A stretch of 35,013 nucleotides of DNA from Neisseria sicca 4320 (GTDB lineage Bacteria > Pseudomonadota > Gammaproteobacteria > Burkholderiales > Neisseriaceae). Location: the NCBI RefSeq assembly GCF_000193735.1, contig NZ_AEPF01000162.1, forward strand, positions 1 through 35,013. The letters run 5' to 3'. Position numbers and translations under genes: made by a program. Shown here piece after piece: positions 14,174-21,610 of this stretch (positions within the stretch are counted from its first letter, which is position 1; the number at the start of each line of letters is the position of its first letter). The notes under the pieces were generated by a model. The model was given only the letters and a program-made list of their open reading frames with translations, searched no databases and was not told where the DNA came from.

Positions 14174-16219
14174 CTAAAACTTCCATTCCGCGCTCACGCC
14201 CACGCTTCTGGGGCGTTGGTAGAGTGCGTCTTGGCGGTCGGCGCCGAAAATGAATATGGGGCGGCGGCGGTTGAACAAGTTGTCGGCGTAGAGCGAGACG
14301 CGGCCTTGTTTGAAGTTGTAGGCGGTGTAGAGGTTGACTTGGTTGTATGCGCCGATTTTGCCTGATTCGGCATTGTCGGCGGCGGAGTAGTAGCCGCCGT
14401 AGAAGCGCACGTCGCCGCCGGCTTCCCAGCCTTTGTCGTTCAGGTATTTCACGCCGATGTTGGCGGTGTATTTGGGTGCGCGGCCGAGTTTGTTGCCTTC
14501 GATGCCGCTGTCGGGATAGCTTTTGATTTTGGTGTTGAGCAGCCCCAGTCCGGTGGTGAGTTTCAGGCTGTCGGTCGCCTGCCAGTCTGCGGCGAGTTCC
14601 GCGCCGTAGGTATGGACTTTTTTGGCGTTGCGGATGACGACGGAGTTGGTGCCGAGATAGAAGGGGAGCTGCATGTCGCGGTAGTGGTTCAGGAACAGGT
14701 TGCCGGAGAGTTGCAGGCGGCGGTCTGCGCTGCGCCAGCGGGTGTACCACTCGTAGTTGTTCACATATTCGGGTTCATAAGTGTAGGTTACGACGGGGCG
14801 GCCGAAGGTGATGCCCGCGCCGCCCGGGTTGTAGCCGCGCGCGGCTTTGATGCCGCTGACCCATTGGTCGGTGGGTTTGAAGGCGATGTCGATTTTGGGT
14901 AGGAACACGGTCTGGCCTTTGTCTAAATCAAGGTGCAGTGCGCCGCTGCCGCCGCTTCGTTTGTGCGTTTCTTTTTCAAGGCGTGCGGCGGCTGTGATGT
15001 CCCATTTTTCGCTGGGGCTGTATGTGGTTTCGGCAAACAGGGCGCGCACGCTGTTGCGGTCGTCAAAGGTGTTGCGGCCGCCGACACTGCGGATATCTAC
15101 CCATTCGTCTTGTTTGCTGCGGAAGTAGTGCAGTCCGGCAAGGCCTTTCAGACGGCCTTTGTTGGAAAAATGCAATACCGGCTCCCATTGCAGTTCGCGG
15201 CCTTTGAGTTCGGCGGGCACGCCTTGCGGGCTGACGGTCATCGGCAGGTGCAGCCGCTCGTTGTGGTAGCGGCCGTAAACCAGTTTGTTTTCCAGTTTCA
15301 AATAGTCGTTAAGCTGCCACGATACGTCCCAGATGCCCGATGTCGAGCCGGTTACGAACACGGGCTTTTCTTTTAAAAAACGGCGGCTGGCGGTATTGCC
15401 CATGATTTCGTTTTGCGGTGCGCGCGAACGGATGTGGTTCAGCGTCAGGCGGCTGTAAAAATCGGGATGATTTTCGGGCGTGAGCAGGAGTTTGAAGCGC
15501 ACGTTGGTGTTTTCCACGCGGCGCGGGTTGCCGGTCGGCTCATAGGACACGAACGGCTCGTAGCTTTCACGCTGCTGCCGCTCCGCGCTCAAGCGGAAGG
15601 CAAGGTTGTTTTTCACAATCGGGCCGGACACTACGCCGGCGACATTACGCGTTTTCTGGTTGCCCAAACCCAAGCGCAGCGCGCCTTCCCATTCGTCGGT
15701 CGGATCTTTGGAACGCATCACCACCGCGCCCGCCACCGCGTTCTGCCCGCGCACATGGCTTTGCGGCCCGCGCAAGACTTCCACTTGCTGCATGTCCCAC
15801 AGCGACTGCGTGCCGAAGGCGTATTCGTTGTAAGTGGCGGAGCGGCCGTCTATGGACAGGTTCAGGCGCGGCCGAGTGCCCGCGAAAAACGCCACCGCGC
15901 CGACGGCGGGGCCGGAACCATCGACACCGCGCACAGTCGGCAGATCGTTGCCGCTGCCCAAGTCCACCGTGTTCACGGTCTGTTTGAGCAAGTCGGTTGC
16001 GGAAAGATTGTGGCCGCTGCGGTCGATGTTCGGCGCGGTGAAAACGCGGTTGGATGTGGCGGTTTCAAAGCCGCTGCGGTTGGTGCGTTCGCCGGTGACG
16101 ACGACTTCTTCCAACTGCACTTGTTCCGCATCTTGCGCCGCATCGGCGGCATAAATCCATTCGGAGGCGAAAGCGGCAGCAAGCAGCAGCGGCAGGCGGC
16201 GGAGGGTAGGTTTCTGCAT
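14174..16219 (-). CDS. TonB-dependent outer-membrane receptor, probably for a ferric siderophore
   Basis: A 681-residue receptor. The signal peptide is followed by a TonB-box-like LEEVVVTGER (37-46). The plug domain shows TDLLKQTVNTVDLGSGNDLPTVRG (given here only by its ends, TDLLKQ and LPTVRG), then SIDGRSATYNEYAF and VEVLRGPQSHVRGQNAVAGAVV, the standard plug signature. The remaining residues (about 190-681) form the 22-strand barrel and end in VGVSAEWKF with the C-terminal aromatic residue required for barrel assembly. The substrate cannot be read from sequence; the closest guess is a ferric siderophore. The gene is preceded by a strong promoter overlapping a Fur-like box and diverges from a TetR gene. 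It contains one AG-dialect DUS at 15147-15158. Confidence 0.9.
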   Translation of the reverse strand: MQKPTLRRLPLLLAAAFASEWIYAADAAQDAEQVQLEEVVVTGERTNRSGFETATSNRVFTAPNIDRSGHNLSATDLLKQTVNTVDLGSGNDLPTVRGVDGSGPAVGAVAFFAGTRPRLNLSIDGRSATYNEYAFGTQSLWDMQQVEVLRGPQSHVRGQNAVAGAVVMRSKDPTDEWEGALRLGLGNQKTRNVAGVVSGPIVKNNLAFRLSAERQQRESYEPFVSYEPTGNPRRVENTNVRFKLLLTPENHPDFYSRLTLNHIRSRAPQNEIMGNTASRRFLKEKPVFVTGSTSGIWDVSWQLNDYLKLENKLVYGRYHNERLHLPMTVSPQGVPAELKGRELQWEPVLHFSNKGRLKGLAGLHYFRSKQDEWVDIRSVGGRNTFDDRNSVRALFAETTYSPSEKWDITAAARLEKETHKRSGGSGALHLDLDKGQTVFLPKIDIAFKPTDQWVSGIKAARGYNPGGAGITFGRPVVTYTYEPEYVNNYEWYTRWRSADRRLQLSGNLFLNHYRDMQLPFYLGTNSVVIRNAKKVHTYGAELAADWQATDSLKLTTGLGLLNTKIKSYPDSGIEGNKLGRAPKYTANIGVKYLNDKGWEAGGDVRFYGGYYSAADNAESGKIGAYNQVNLYTAYNFKQGRVSLYADNLFNRRRPIFIFGADRQDALYQRPRSVGVSAEWKF

Positions 16220-16339
16220 TTCCTTATCCTTTCAGACGACATACGTCGGAGCGGATTGAACATCAGACAATCCAACCACTCCATCAGTATGCAAATATTT
16301 GTTGTTTACACATTTACATAAAACAAACTATTAATGTAA

Positions 16340-16368
16340 AGTATAAGAAACAAAAAACAGGAATGCAA
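16340..16368 (-). promoter_or_regulatory. Sigma-70 promoter for the TonB-dependent receptor
   Basis: On the minus strand, -35 TTGCAT (16363-16368) and -10 TATACT (16340-16345) are separated by exactly 17 bases. Transcription would start near 16333, giving a leader of roughly 110 bases before the receptor ATG at 16219. Confidence 0.65.
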
Positions 16369-16383
16369 GTGTTTATCATTCAC
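16365..16383 (-). promoter_or_regulatory. Fur box candidate overlapping the receptor -35 box
   Basis: The minus-strand 19-mer GTGAATGATAAACACTTGC matches the Fur consensus GATAATGATAATCATTATC at 13 of 19 positions, including the AATGATAA core. It overlaps the -35 hexamer, the expected place for iron-dependent repression. Confidence 0.45.
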
Positions 16384-16424
16384 TTTACATCCCCCCTTTT
16401 TATAGTGAACTATCTAAAAAACAA

Positions 16425-16462
16425 TTCCCTCTCCCGTTCGGCGGGAGAAGGTTGGGGGAGGG
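16425..16462. repeat. GC-rich dyad repeat (REP-like)
   Basis: TCTCCCG and CGGGAGA pair around TTCGG, and flanking CCCTC and GGGAGGG extend the dyad. Such TCCCTCTCCC/GGGAGAGGG elements are dispersed in many proteobacteria. Confidence 0.5.
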
Positions 16463-16623
16463 CGATTCTGTAACCTTTATGAATTTGGCCTGCTAAGCAT
16501 CCGACAGCCCCCTGTCCGCAGGGCGGAGCGGAGGGATAAGGAAAGAGGTCGTCTGAAACGCCGCCGTATTGCCATTGCCGCCGTGGGGAAATATGATGAG
16601 TATCCGACTTGCGGATAACTTTA

Positions 16624-17259
16624 ATGAAAACCCTTTATGAACAAAATCAAAACCTTCCTACCGTCATGACCGCCAGCAAACAACAAACCATCGCCGACAC
16701 CGCCCGCCGCCTGTTCCGCGAACACGGCTTTTCCGCCGTATCCGTAGGCGGAATCTGTGCCGAGGCCGCCGTCAGCCGCGTTACCTTTTACAAATATTAC
16801 AGCGGCAAAAACGCGCTCTTGCAGGAAATCGTTACCGAACAGAAAAACCGCGTCCGTGCCGAATTTGAGGCGCTGCTTGCACGGCAATGCAACCTGCGCG
16901 AAGCCGCCGAAGCCGTGTTTGTCCTACAAAAACAATCGTTTGAAGAACTCTATTCCGCCGCCTTCCTGCGTGACATCGAAGAAAACACCGATTTGGAGCT
17001 GGAGCGGTTTTTCCATGAGTTGAACGAAGAAAAATACGCCTTTATGCGCAGCTTCTTCCACACCCTGCAACAACGCCGCCTGATTCAGCCCGATTTGCCG
17101 GTGGAACTCATCGACCTGTTCATCCGTCAGGCGGATATATTGATGCGCCATCCGCAACTGGCCGCGCTTTATGCCGCTGCGCCGCAAAAACTGCCGCAGG
17201 ATATATTGGGATTGTTGCTGCACGGTTTGGCGGGAGAGGACGATGAACGCCTGGGATGA
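16624..17259 (+). CDS. TetR/AcrR-family transcriptional regulator
   Basis: A 211-residue regulator from the ATG at 16624. An alternative ATG at 16666 gives 197 residues starting MTASKQQTIADTARRLF, closer to the usual TetR start. The helix-turn-helix is typical: FREHGFSAVSVGGICAEAAVSRVTFYKYYSGKNALL (described by its ends, FREHGF and TFYKYYSGKNALL), with TFYKYY as the recognition helix. The C-terminal half is helical, for ligand binding and dimerisation. It diverges from the TonB-dependent receptor and most likely controls it by binding the TTTACAT repeats; the ligand is unknown. A DUS-variant terminator follows at 17301-17343. Confidence 0.85.
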   Translation: MKTLYEQNQNLPTVMTASKQQTIADTARRLFREHGFSAVSVGGICAEAAVSRVTFYKYYSGKNALLQEIVTEQKNRVRAEFEALLARQCNLREAAEAVFVLQKQSFEELYSAAFLRDIEENTDLELERFFHELNEEKYAFMRSFFHTLQQRRLIQPDLPVELIDLFIRQADILMRHPQLAALYAAAPQKLPQDILGLLLHGLAGEDDERLG

Positions 17260-17300
17260 TTGATCCGTGGGTAGTCGAAAGAGGTTTATCGTGTTTGATA

Positions 17301-17343
17301 AAACGTCGTCTGAAAACGGATTGCCCGTTTTCAAACGACGTTT
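17301..17343 (+). terminator. DUS-variant terminator after the TetR gene
   Basis: AAACGTCGTCTGAAAACGG pairs with CCGTTTTCAAACGACGTTT with one mismatch. Both arms carry the AC variant of the DUS start. It lies 42 bases past the stop codon and is followed by TTT. Confidence 0.7.
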
Positions 17344-17527
17344 CGGATGTTTGCCATATCAAAAATTACAGTAACTCGGAGTCGGGATAAGCAGCAGGCT
17401 AATTACCAGCCGATAAAGAGTTTTCTCAAATATCTACGGTTTGTGGGGAAACAGGCAATATACCGTCAAACCTGTGATAAAAGGATGGCTGAAAATATCC
17501 TGTTTTTATTTTTTCCCCGTCAAATAG

Positions 17528-17569
17528 AAACGTCGTCTGAAACCTGATTTTCGGTTTCAGACGACGTTT
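17528..17569 (-). terminator. DUS-variant terminator after the RTX gene
   Basis: AAACGTCGTCTGAAACC (17528-17544) and its exact complement (17553-17569) form a 17-bp stem, 38 bases past the RTX stop codon. It uses the AC variant, as do the hairpins at 42 and 17301. Confidence 0.75.
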
Positions 17570-17607
17570 GCGCTCAGGCTTCTTCTAAAAATCCGGTTTG
17601 CCTCAGC

Positions 17608-19578
17608 TCAGCCGATGATATTGGAAGCGCTCAGCAAAGCCGCCTGACTGTCGTCAAATTTGGCGAACACGGTATTGCTGCTTGCACCTGCCGCTCGGTA
17701 GGCGAGGGTTTGAGATACAGAGTCGAAGACGAGGTAAGAACGGCCAGTGTCGTAATAATAAGGATTTTTGACGAACAGTTCCGACCAGCTCACATTTGCC
17801 TCGCTGCCGCTTAGCAGGGAACGCATACCGGACAGGTCAAGCTTGTCCATATAAGGGTTGAAGTCGGTAATACGGTCCATACTGCCGTCGCGGATGTCTG
17901 AGGTGGAGAAAGCGACGGTATCTTTGCCTGCACCTGTAACGATGGTATCGCTGCCCGAACCGCCTGTGAGGTAGTCGTTGCCGTCGCCGCCGTGGAGGTA
18001 ATCGATCCCGTCTCCTCCATTCAGCCTGTCATCCCCGTCGCCGCCGTAGAGATAGTCGTTTCCACTGTCGCCCGACAACAGGTCGTCTCCACTCATGCCG
18101 TAAAGGGTATCGTTGCCGCCCTCACCGTTTAATTGGTTGTGGCCGCTGTTGCCGGTAATGGTATTGTCGCCGTAATTGCCGATGCCGAAAGTGTTGTTGC
18201 TGCCGGTCAGGGTCAGGTGTTCGACGTAGGTTGGGATTGTGTAGGAAACACTACTATATATCGTATCGACACCTTCTCCCCAGCGTTCAATCACTTTATC
18301 ATTGATATTGTCGACATAATAATTATCATGACCATCATCGCCACGCATGGTGTCAGCTCCGCTACCGCCGTAGAGATGGTCGTTACCATCCCCTCCCATC
18401 AGCAGGTCGTTGCCTTCATTGCCGTATAGCGTGTCGCTGCCGCGTCCTCCGCTTAATCGGTTATTGCCGCTGTTTCCCGTCAGAATATTATCGGCGTTGT
18501 TGCCGAATGCGAAGGTATTGTCGTTGCCTGTCAGCGTTAGGTTTTCAACGTGAGTTGGCGCGGTATAGGTAACACTGCTGTAAATCGTGTCGATACCGCC
18601 GTTCATTTCCTCAATAACCGTATCGTTTACATTATCAACATGATAGACATCATTTCCCAAGCCGCCGGCCATAGTGTCTGCACCGCTGCCGCCGTCTAAA
18701 GTATCGTTGCCATAGCCTCCGTCGAGCAGGTCGTTGCCTGCATCGCCACGCAGGATGTCATCACCTTGTCCGCCGTAAAGTTCATCGCGATCATCACCAC
18801 CCATTAATAGGTCGTTACCTTCCATGCCATAGAGCGTGTCGCTACCTCGCCCGCCACTCAAGCGATTGTTGCCGCTGTTGCCGATAAGGCTGTTATCGGC
18901 ATTGTTGCCAAAGCCGAAGATATTGTCTTTACCTTCTAAAATCAGTTTTTCAACGTGGGTTGGCGCGGTATAGGTAACACTGCTGTATATCGTATCGTAG
19001 CCTGCATCTGCGTCTTCGACGACTGTATCTTTTACATTATCTACATAGAAAGTATCGTTTCCCTTTCCTCCGAGCATGGTGTCCATACCCGTACCGCCAT
19101 ATAAGATATCTTCCCCGTCATGGCCATATAGAAAATCGTTTCCGCTTCCACCATTCAGAACGTCGTTGCCGCCTAGTCCGCCAAGTCGGTCATCACCATC
19201 GTCGCCCCATAGATAATCGTTGCCATTTCCGCCAAGCATCCGATCATTGCCGCCTTTGCCGTATAGACGGTTGCCGTTGGAATTGCCCCATATAACATTG
19301 TCTGCATCATTGCCGATACCTAACATACTGTTGCCCTGCAACTTCAGATCTTCGACATGTTCCGGTAAGGTAAAGTCGGTGCTGCTATAGATTAGATCGC
19401 GGCCTTCGTTTTCACGCTCGATGATGGTATCGCCCGCATTTTTACTGTAATAAGTATCGTTCCCTAAGCCACCGTAGAATATGGTATGTCCCGTACTACC
19501 ATATAAAGTATCATTACGGTCCGTACCGGTAATAACGACGGATTGGTTGTTTTTTAAAGAAAGCAATGTATCAGCCAT
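17608..19578 (-). CDS. RTX-only calcium-binding protein, predicted type I secretion substrate
   Basis: The 656-residue protein starts MADTLLSLKN with an excellent AGGAGAA site 5 bases upstream. It has no Sec signal. From residue 17 to 552 it consists of glycine-aspartate nonapeptides (GGxGxDxLx, for example GGDGDDRLN, GGRGSDTLYG), which fold into calcium-binding beta-rolls. Four longer modules are interleaved at about 42-80, 178-216, 312-350 and 420-458, each reading D-x-V/I-x-E...GxDTIYSSV-x-YT-x-PTHVE-x-L-x-L-x-G. The C-terminus (RITDFNPYMDKLDLSGM, then a hydrophobic tail SASNIIG) resembles RTX secretion signals. No protease, lipase, pore-forming or adhesin domain is visible. The secretion genes at 5.4-10.3 kb are the natural exporter. 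The function may be structural, surface-coating or calcium-dependent adhesion. Confidence 0.85.
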   Translation of the reverse strand: MADTLLSLKNNQSVVITGTDRNDTLYGSTGHTIFYGGLGNDTYYSKNAGDTIIERENEGRDLIYSSTDFTLPEHVEDLKLQGNSMLGIGNDADNVIWGNSNGNRLYGKGGNDRMLGGNGNDYLWGDDGDDRLGGLGGNDVLNGGSGNDFLYGHDGEDILYGGTGMDTMLGGKGNDTFYVDNVKDTVVEDADAGYDTIYSSVTYTAPTHVEKLILEGKDNIFGFGNNADNSLIGNSGNNRLSGGRGSDTLYGMEGNDLLMGGDDRDELYGGQGDDILRGDAGNDLLDGGYGNDTLDGGSGADTMAGGLGNDVYHVDNVNDTVIEEMNGGIDTIYSSVTYTAPTHVENLTLTGNDNTFAFGNNADNILTGNSGNNRLSGGRGSDTLYGNEGNDLLMGGDGNDHLYGGSGADTMRGDDGHDNYYVDNINDKVIERWGEGVDTIYSSVSYTIPTYVEHLTLTGSNNTFGIGNYGDNTITGNSGHNQLNGEGGNDTLYGMSGDDLLSGDSGNDYLYGGDGDDRLNGGDGIDYLHGGDGNDYLTGGSGSDTIVTGAGKDTVAFSTSDIRDGSMDRITDFNPYMDKLDLSGMRSLLSGSEANVSWSELFVKNPYYYDTGRSYLVFDSVSQTLAYRAAGASSNTVFAKFDDSQAALLSASNIIG

Positions 19579-19800
19579 AATAGTTCTCCTGTGGAAAAAT
19601 GGATGGGAAGAGTGAATAATAAATTTATATCTATTTGACATTAAATAGATTTTTTCTTATATGGCATGATGTCGATTGTATCGGAGAAAACAATAATGGA
19701 TAAGATATAATAATTTAATATATTGTTTAATATGTTAATTTAAAATTAGAAATAATTAGGTAGAACATTTGGTGTACCGATAATAGGGAAAGTAAAACTG
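19579..19800 (-). promoter_or_regulatory. AT-rich upstream region of the RTX gene
   Basis: The region is strikingly AT-rich compared with its surroundings, especially 19660-19770. A weak promoter candidate on the minus strand pairs TTATCC with TACAAT at 17-base spacing, near 19676-19704. No clear operator is visible. Such AT-rich leaders are common upstream of regulated or acquired surface-protein genes. Confidence 0.35.
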
Positions 19801-19838
19801 AAAAGGTCGTCTGAAAACTGTTTTTCAGACGACCTTTT
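19801..19838 (-). terminator. DUS terminator after proA
   Basis: AAAAGGTCGTCTGAAAA and TTTTCAGACGACCTTTT form a 17-bp stem with a short loop, 31 bases beyond the proA stop codon. Confidence 0.8.
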
Positions 19839-19868
19839 GTCGTTTTATCGCTCAAGAAAGTGAAGGAA

Positions 19869-21128
19869 TTACGACCGAACCTGCCCGTCGCCCAACACTA
19901 TCCATTTCTGCGAAGTCAGTCCGTGCAGACCGACGGGACCGCGGACGTGGATTTTGTCGGTGGAAATGCCGATTTCCGCACCGAGACCATACTCGAAGCC
20001 GTCGGCGAAGCGGGTGGAGGCATTGACCATGACGCTGGCGCTGTCGACCGTGCGCAGGAAAGTGCGGGCGTCGGTGTAGGATTCGGTTACGATGCTGTCG
20101 GTGTGGTGGCTGCCGTGGGTGTTGATGTGGGCGACGGCTTCTTCGAGGCTGTCGACGATTTTGACGGAGAGGATGGGGGCGAGGTATTCGGTGTCCCAGT
20201 CTTCTTCGGAGGCCGTCTGAATGTGGGGCAGGATGGACAGGGTACGCGGGCAGCCGCGCAGCTCGACGTCGCGGTCGGCGTATTTCTCCGCCAATACGGG
20301 CAGGATTTCGGCGGCGCGGCTTTGGTGGACGAGCAGGGTTTCCATGGTGTTGCAGGTGCCGTAGCGCGAGGTTTTGGCGTTGAAAGCGATGTTGACGGCT
20401 TTTTCGGCGTCGGCGGCGCGGTCGATATAGACGTGGCAAATGCCGTCGAGGTGTTTGATGACGGGTACGCGGGCTTCGGCGGCGATGCGGGAAACCAACG
20501 ATTTGCCGCCGCGCGGGATGACGACGTCGATAAACTCGGGGCTTTGCAGCATGGCGCCGACGCTTTCGCGGTCGGTGTTTTCAATTAGGCTGACGGCCGC
20601 TGCGGGCAGGCCGTTTTCAACTAACGTCTGCGTAATCAGTTTGGAAAGCGCCATATTGCTGTTGAAGGCTTCGCTGCCGCCGCGCAGGATGCAGGCGTTG
20701 CCGGATTTGAGGCAGAGGGCGGCGGCATCGACGGTTACGTTGGGGCGGGATTCGTAAATGATGCCGACAACGCCCAACGGTACGCGCATTTTGCCGATTT
20801 GCAGGCCGTTTTCGCGGGTGCGGAATTCGTCCATTTCACCGACGGGGTCGGGCAGGGCGGCAATCTGGCGCAAACCTTCGCACATGGCGTCTATGGTTTT
20901 TTCAGTCAGCCGCAGGCGGTCGAGCAGTGCGTCGTTCAAACCTTTCTGCGCGGCCTGTTCCATATCTTGGGCGTTGGCGGCGAGGATGGCGGTTTGATGG
21001 TGTCTGATGAGTTCGGCGGCGCACAGGAGCGCGGCGTTTTTTTGCGCGGTCTCGGCGGCAGCGACAATATAGGAAGCCTGCTTGGCAGCGGACGCAGTGC
21101 GGAGGACATAGTCTTGGATATTTTGCAT
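19869..21128 (-). CDS. proA: Gamma-glutamyl phosphate reductase
   Basis: A 419-residue cytoplasmic enzyme that reduces gamma-glutamyl phosphate to glutamate semialdehyde with NADPH, the second step of proline synthesis. It belongs to the aldehyde-dehydrogenase fold: VPLGVVGIIYESRPNVT (116-132), LRGGSEAFNSN (148-158), the catalytic cysteine in RYGTCNTMETLL (Cys259) and a C-terminal GPVGLHGLTSQKW. Length matches the family. The partner gene proB is not adjacent. One AG-dialect DUS lies within the gene at 20210-20221. Confidence 0.95.
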   Translation of the reverse strand: MQNIQDYVLRTASAAKQASYIVAAAETAQKNAALLCAAELIRHHQTAILAANAQDMEQAAQKGLNDALLDRLRLTEKTIDAMCEGLRQIAALPDPVGEMDEFRTRENGLQIGKMRVPLGVVGIIYESRPNVTVDAAALCLKSGNACILRGGSEAFNSNMALSKLITQTLVENGLPAAAVSLIENTDRESVGAMLQSPEFIDVVIPRGGKSLVSRIAAEARVPVIKHLDGICHVYIDRAADAEKAVNIAFNAKTSRYGTCNTMETLLVHQSRAAEILPVLAEKYADRDVELRGCPRTLSILPHIQTASEEDWDTEYLAPILSVKIVDSLEEAVAHINTHGSHHTDSIVTESYTDARTFLRTVDSASVMVNASTRFADGFEYGLGAEIGISTDKIHVRGPVGLHGLTSQKWIVLGDGQVRS

Positions 21129-21391
21129 GGTGTTTCTGCGGGAAAAGTGGGAATGGGTTGATGATAAGGTCGTCTGAACGGGAATTCAATACAAAACAGG
21201 GTGAAGGCGGCTCTAACTTGCGGTTTGTTTCACGGCAGTATGGAGTTTCAAGGTCAATGGTGGAAAGGTCGTCTGAAAATTTGAAAGTTGGATTCAAGAA
21301 ACAATGGGTCGGGCATTTATTAAGACTTCCGCATAGGCAGGGGCGGGAATAACGATGGCGGATAAACACTGTATCGGGAATGGGTAGATTT

Positions 21392-21408
21392 CGTGGGCAA
21401 AGCCCACG
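21392..21408. repeat. Small perfect hairpin CGTGGGC/GCCCACG
   Basis: Seven-base complementary arms flank AAA. The surrounding GTAGATTT and GCTAC look like the ends of a dispersed short palindromic repeat. Confidence 0.45.
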
Positions 21409-21462
21409 CTACTTCTGTCTGAAAAGATAGGATGAAGGAAAATAAGAAGCCTCTATGCCGTC

Positions 21463-21482
21463 ATTCCCGCGCAGGCGGGAAT
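21463..21482 (+). repeat. dRS3 repeat
   Basis: ATTCCCGCGCAGGCGGGAAT is identical to the unit at 2338-2357 and is likewise preceded by GTC and followed by CCA. A truncated inverted end lies about 55 bases further on (GGTCTGGATTCCCG). Confidence 0.85.
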
Positions 21483-21610
21483 CCAGAGTCTTAAAGCTGT
21501 ACCAATCTTTAAACATTCCTAAAAATCAAGGTCTGGATTCCCGTCTGTTTTCAGACGACCTTTTGTCGTATGGTCTTACTGCTGATTACAGGATTGTCGG
21601 TTGATGTTTA

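Larger units (their letters stand above)
16305..16390. promoter_or_regulatory. TTTACAT inverted repeats, possible TetR operator
   Basis: TTTACAT (16313-16319) and ATGTAAA (16334-16340) form an inverted repeat spanning the predicted receptor start site. A further TTTACAT lies at 16384-16390 just beyond the -35 box, and TTTACA at 16305-16310. The arrangement brackets the promoter and would suit the adjacent TetR-family regulator. Confidence 0.4.
16220..16623. other. Divergent control region, receptor / TetR gene
   Basis: This 404-base region holds the receptor promoter, Fur-like box and TTTACAT repeats (16305-16390), then a GC-rich dyad element at 16425-16462, and a DUS at about 16546-16558. 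A DUS also lies near 16230-16242 in the receptor leader. No clear promoter or ribosome-binding site for the TetR gene was found. Confidence 0.55.
17260..17607. other. Gap between TetR and RTX genes
   Basis: This 348-base region between convergent genes contains two DUS-variant terminators (17301-17343 and 17528-17569). Between them are 184 bases without a recognisable gene or signal; a 66-codon frame there has no ribosome-binding site and no family resemblance. Confidence 0.55.
21129..21610. other. Repeat-containing gap upstream of proA
   Basis: This 482-base gap contains two single DUS (about 21168-21179 and 21269-21280), a GTCGGGCATTTAT fragment near 21307, a 7-bp hairpin CGTGGGC-AAA-GCCCACG at 21392-21408, a perfect dRS3 at 21463-21482, and a reverse DUS at 21549-21561 fused to a truncated dRS3 end (GGATTCCCGTCTG). 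No gene is supported. The reverse DUS lies 50 bases beyond the waaF stop and may aid its termination. Confidence 0.6.

Noticed and set aside
15413..16321. 302-codon frame opposite the TonB-dependent receptor
   Set aside because: A shadow frame; the receptor on the minus strand has signal peptide, plug and barrel features throughout.
16391..16396. Run of six C upstream of the receptor promoter, considered as a phase-variation tract
   Set aside because: It is short and lies outside the -35/-10 spacer, so slippage would not change promoter spacing.
16401..16412. TATAGTGAACTA as a Correia end
   Set aside because: Only the first seven bases match the Correia terminal repeat, and no partner end is visible nearby.
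17347..17547. 66-codon frame between the TetR and RTX genes
   Set aside because: No ribosome-binding site, low-complexity basic sequence, and it ends inside a DUS hairpin.
17800..19450. Regular DNA repeats considered as a possible CRISPR array
   Set aside because: The repeats encode RTX nonapeptides in an open frame with a strong start site; there are no uniform spacers.
19860..20588. Long plus-strand frame opposite proA
   Set aside because: A shadow of proA, which has full-length family motifs on the minus strand.
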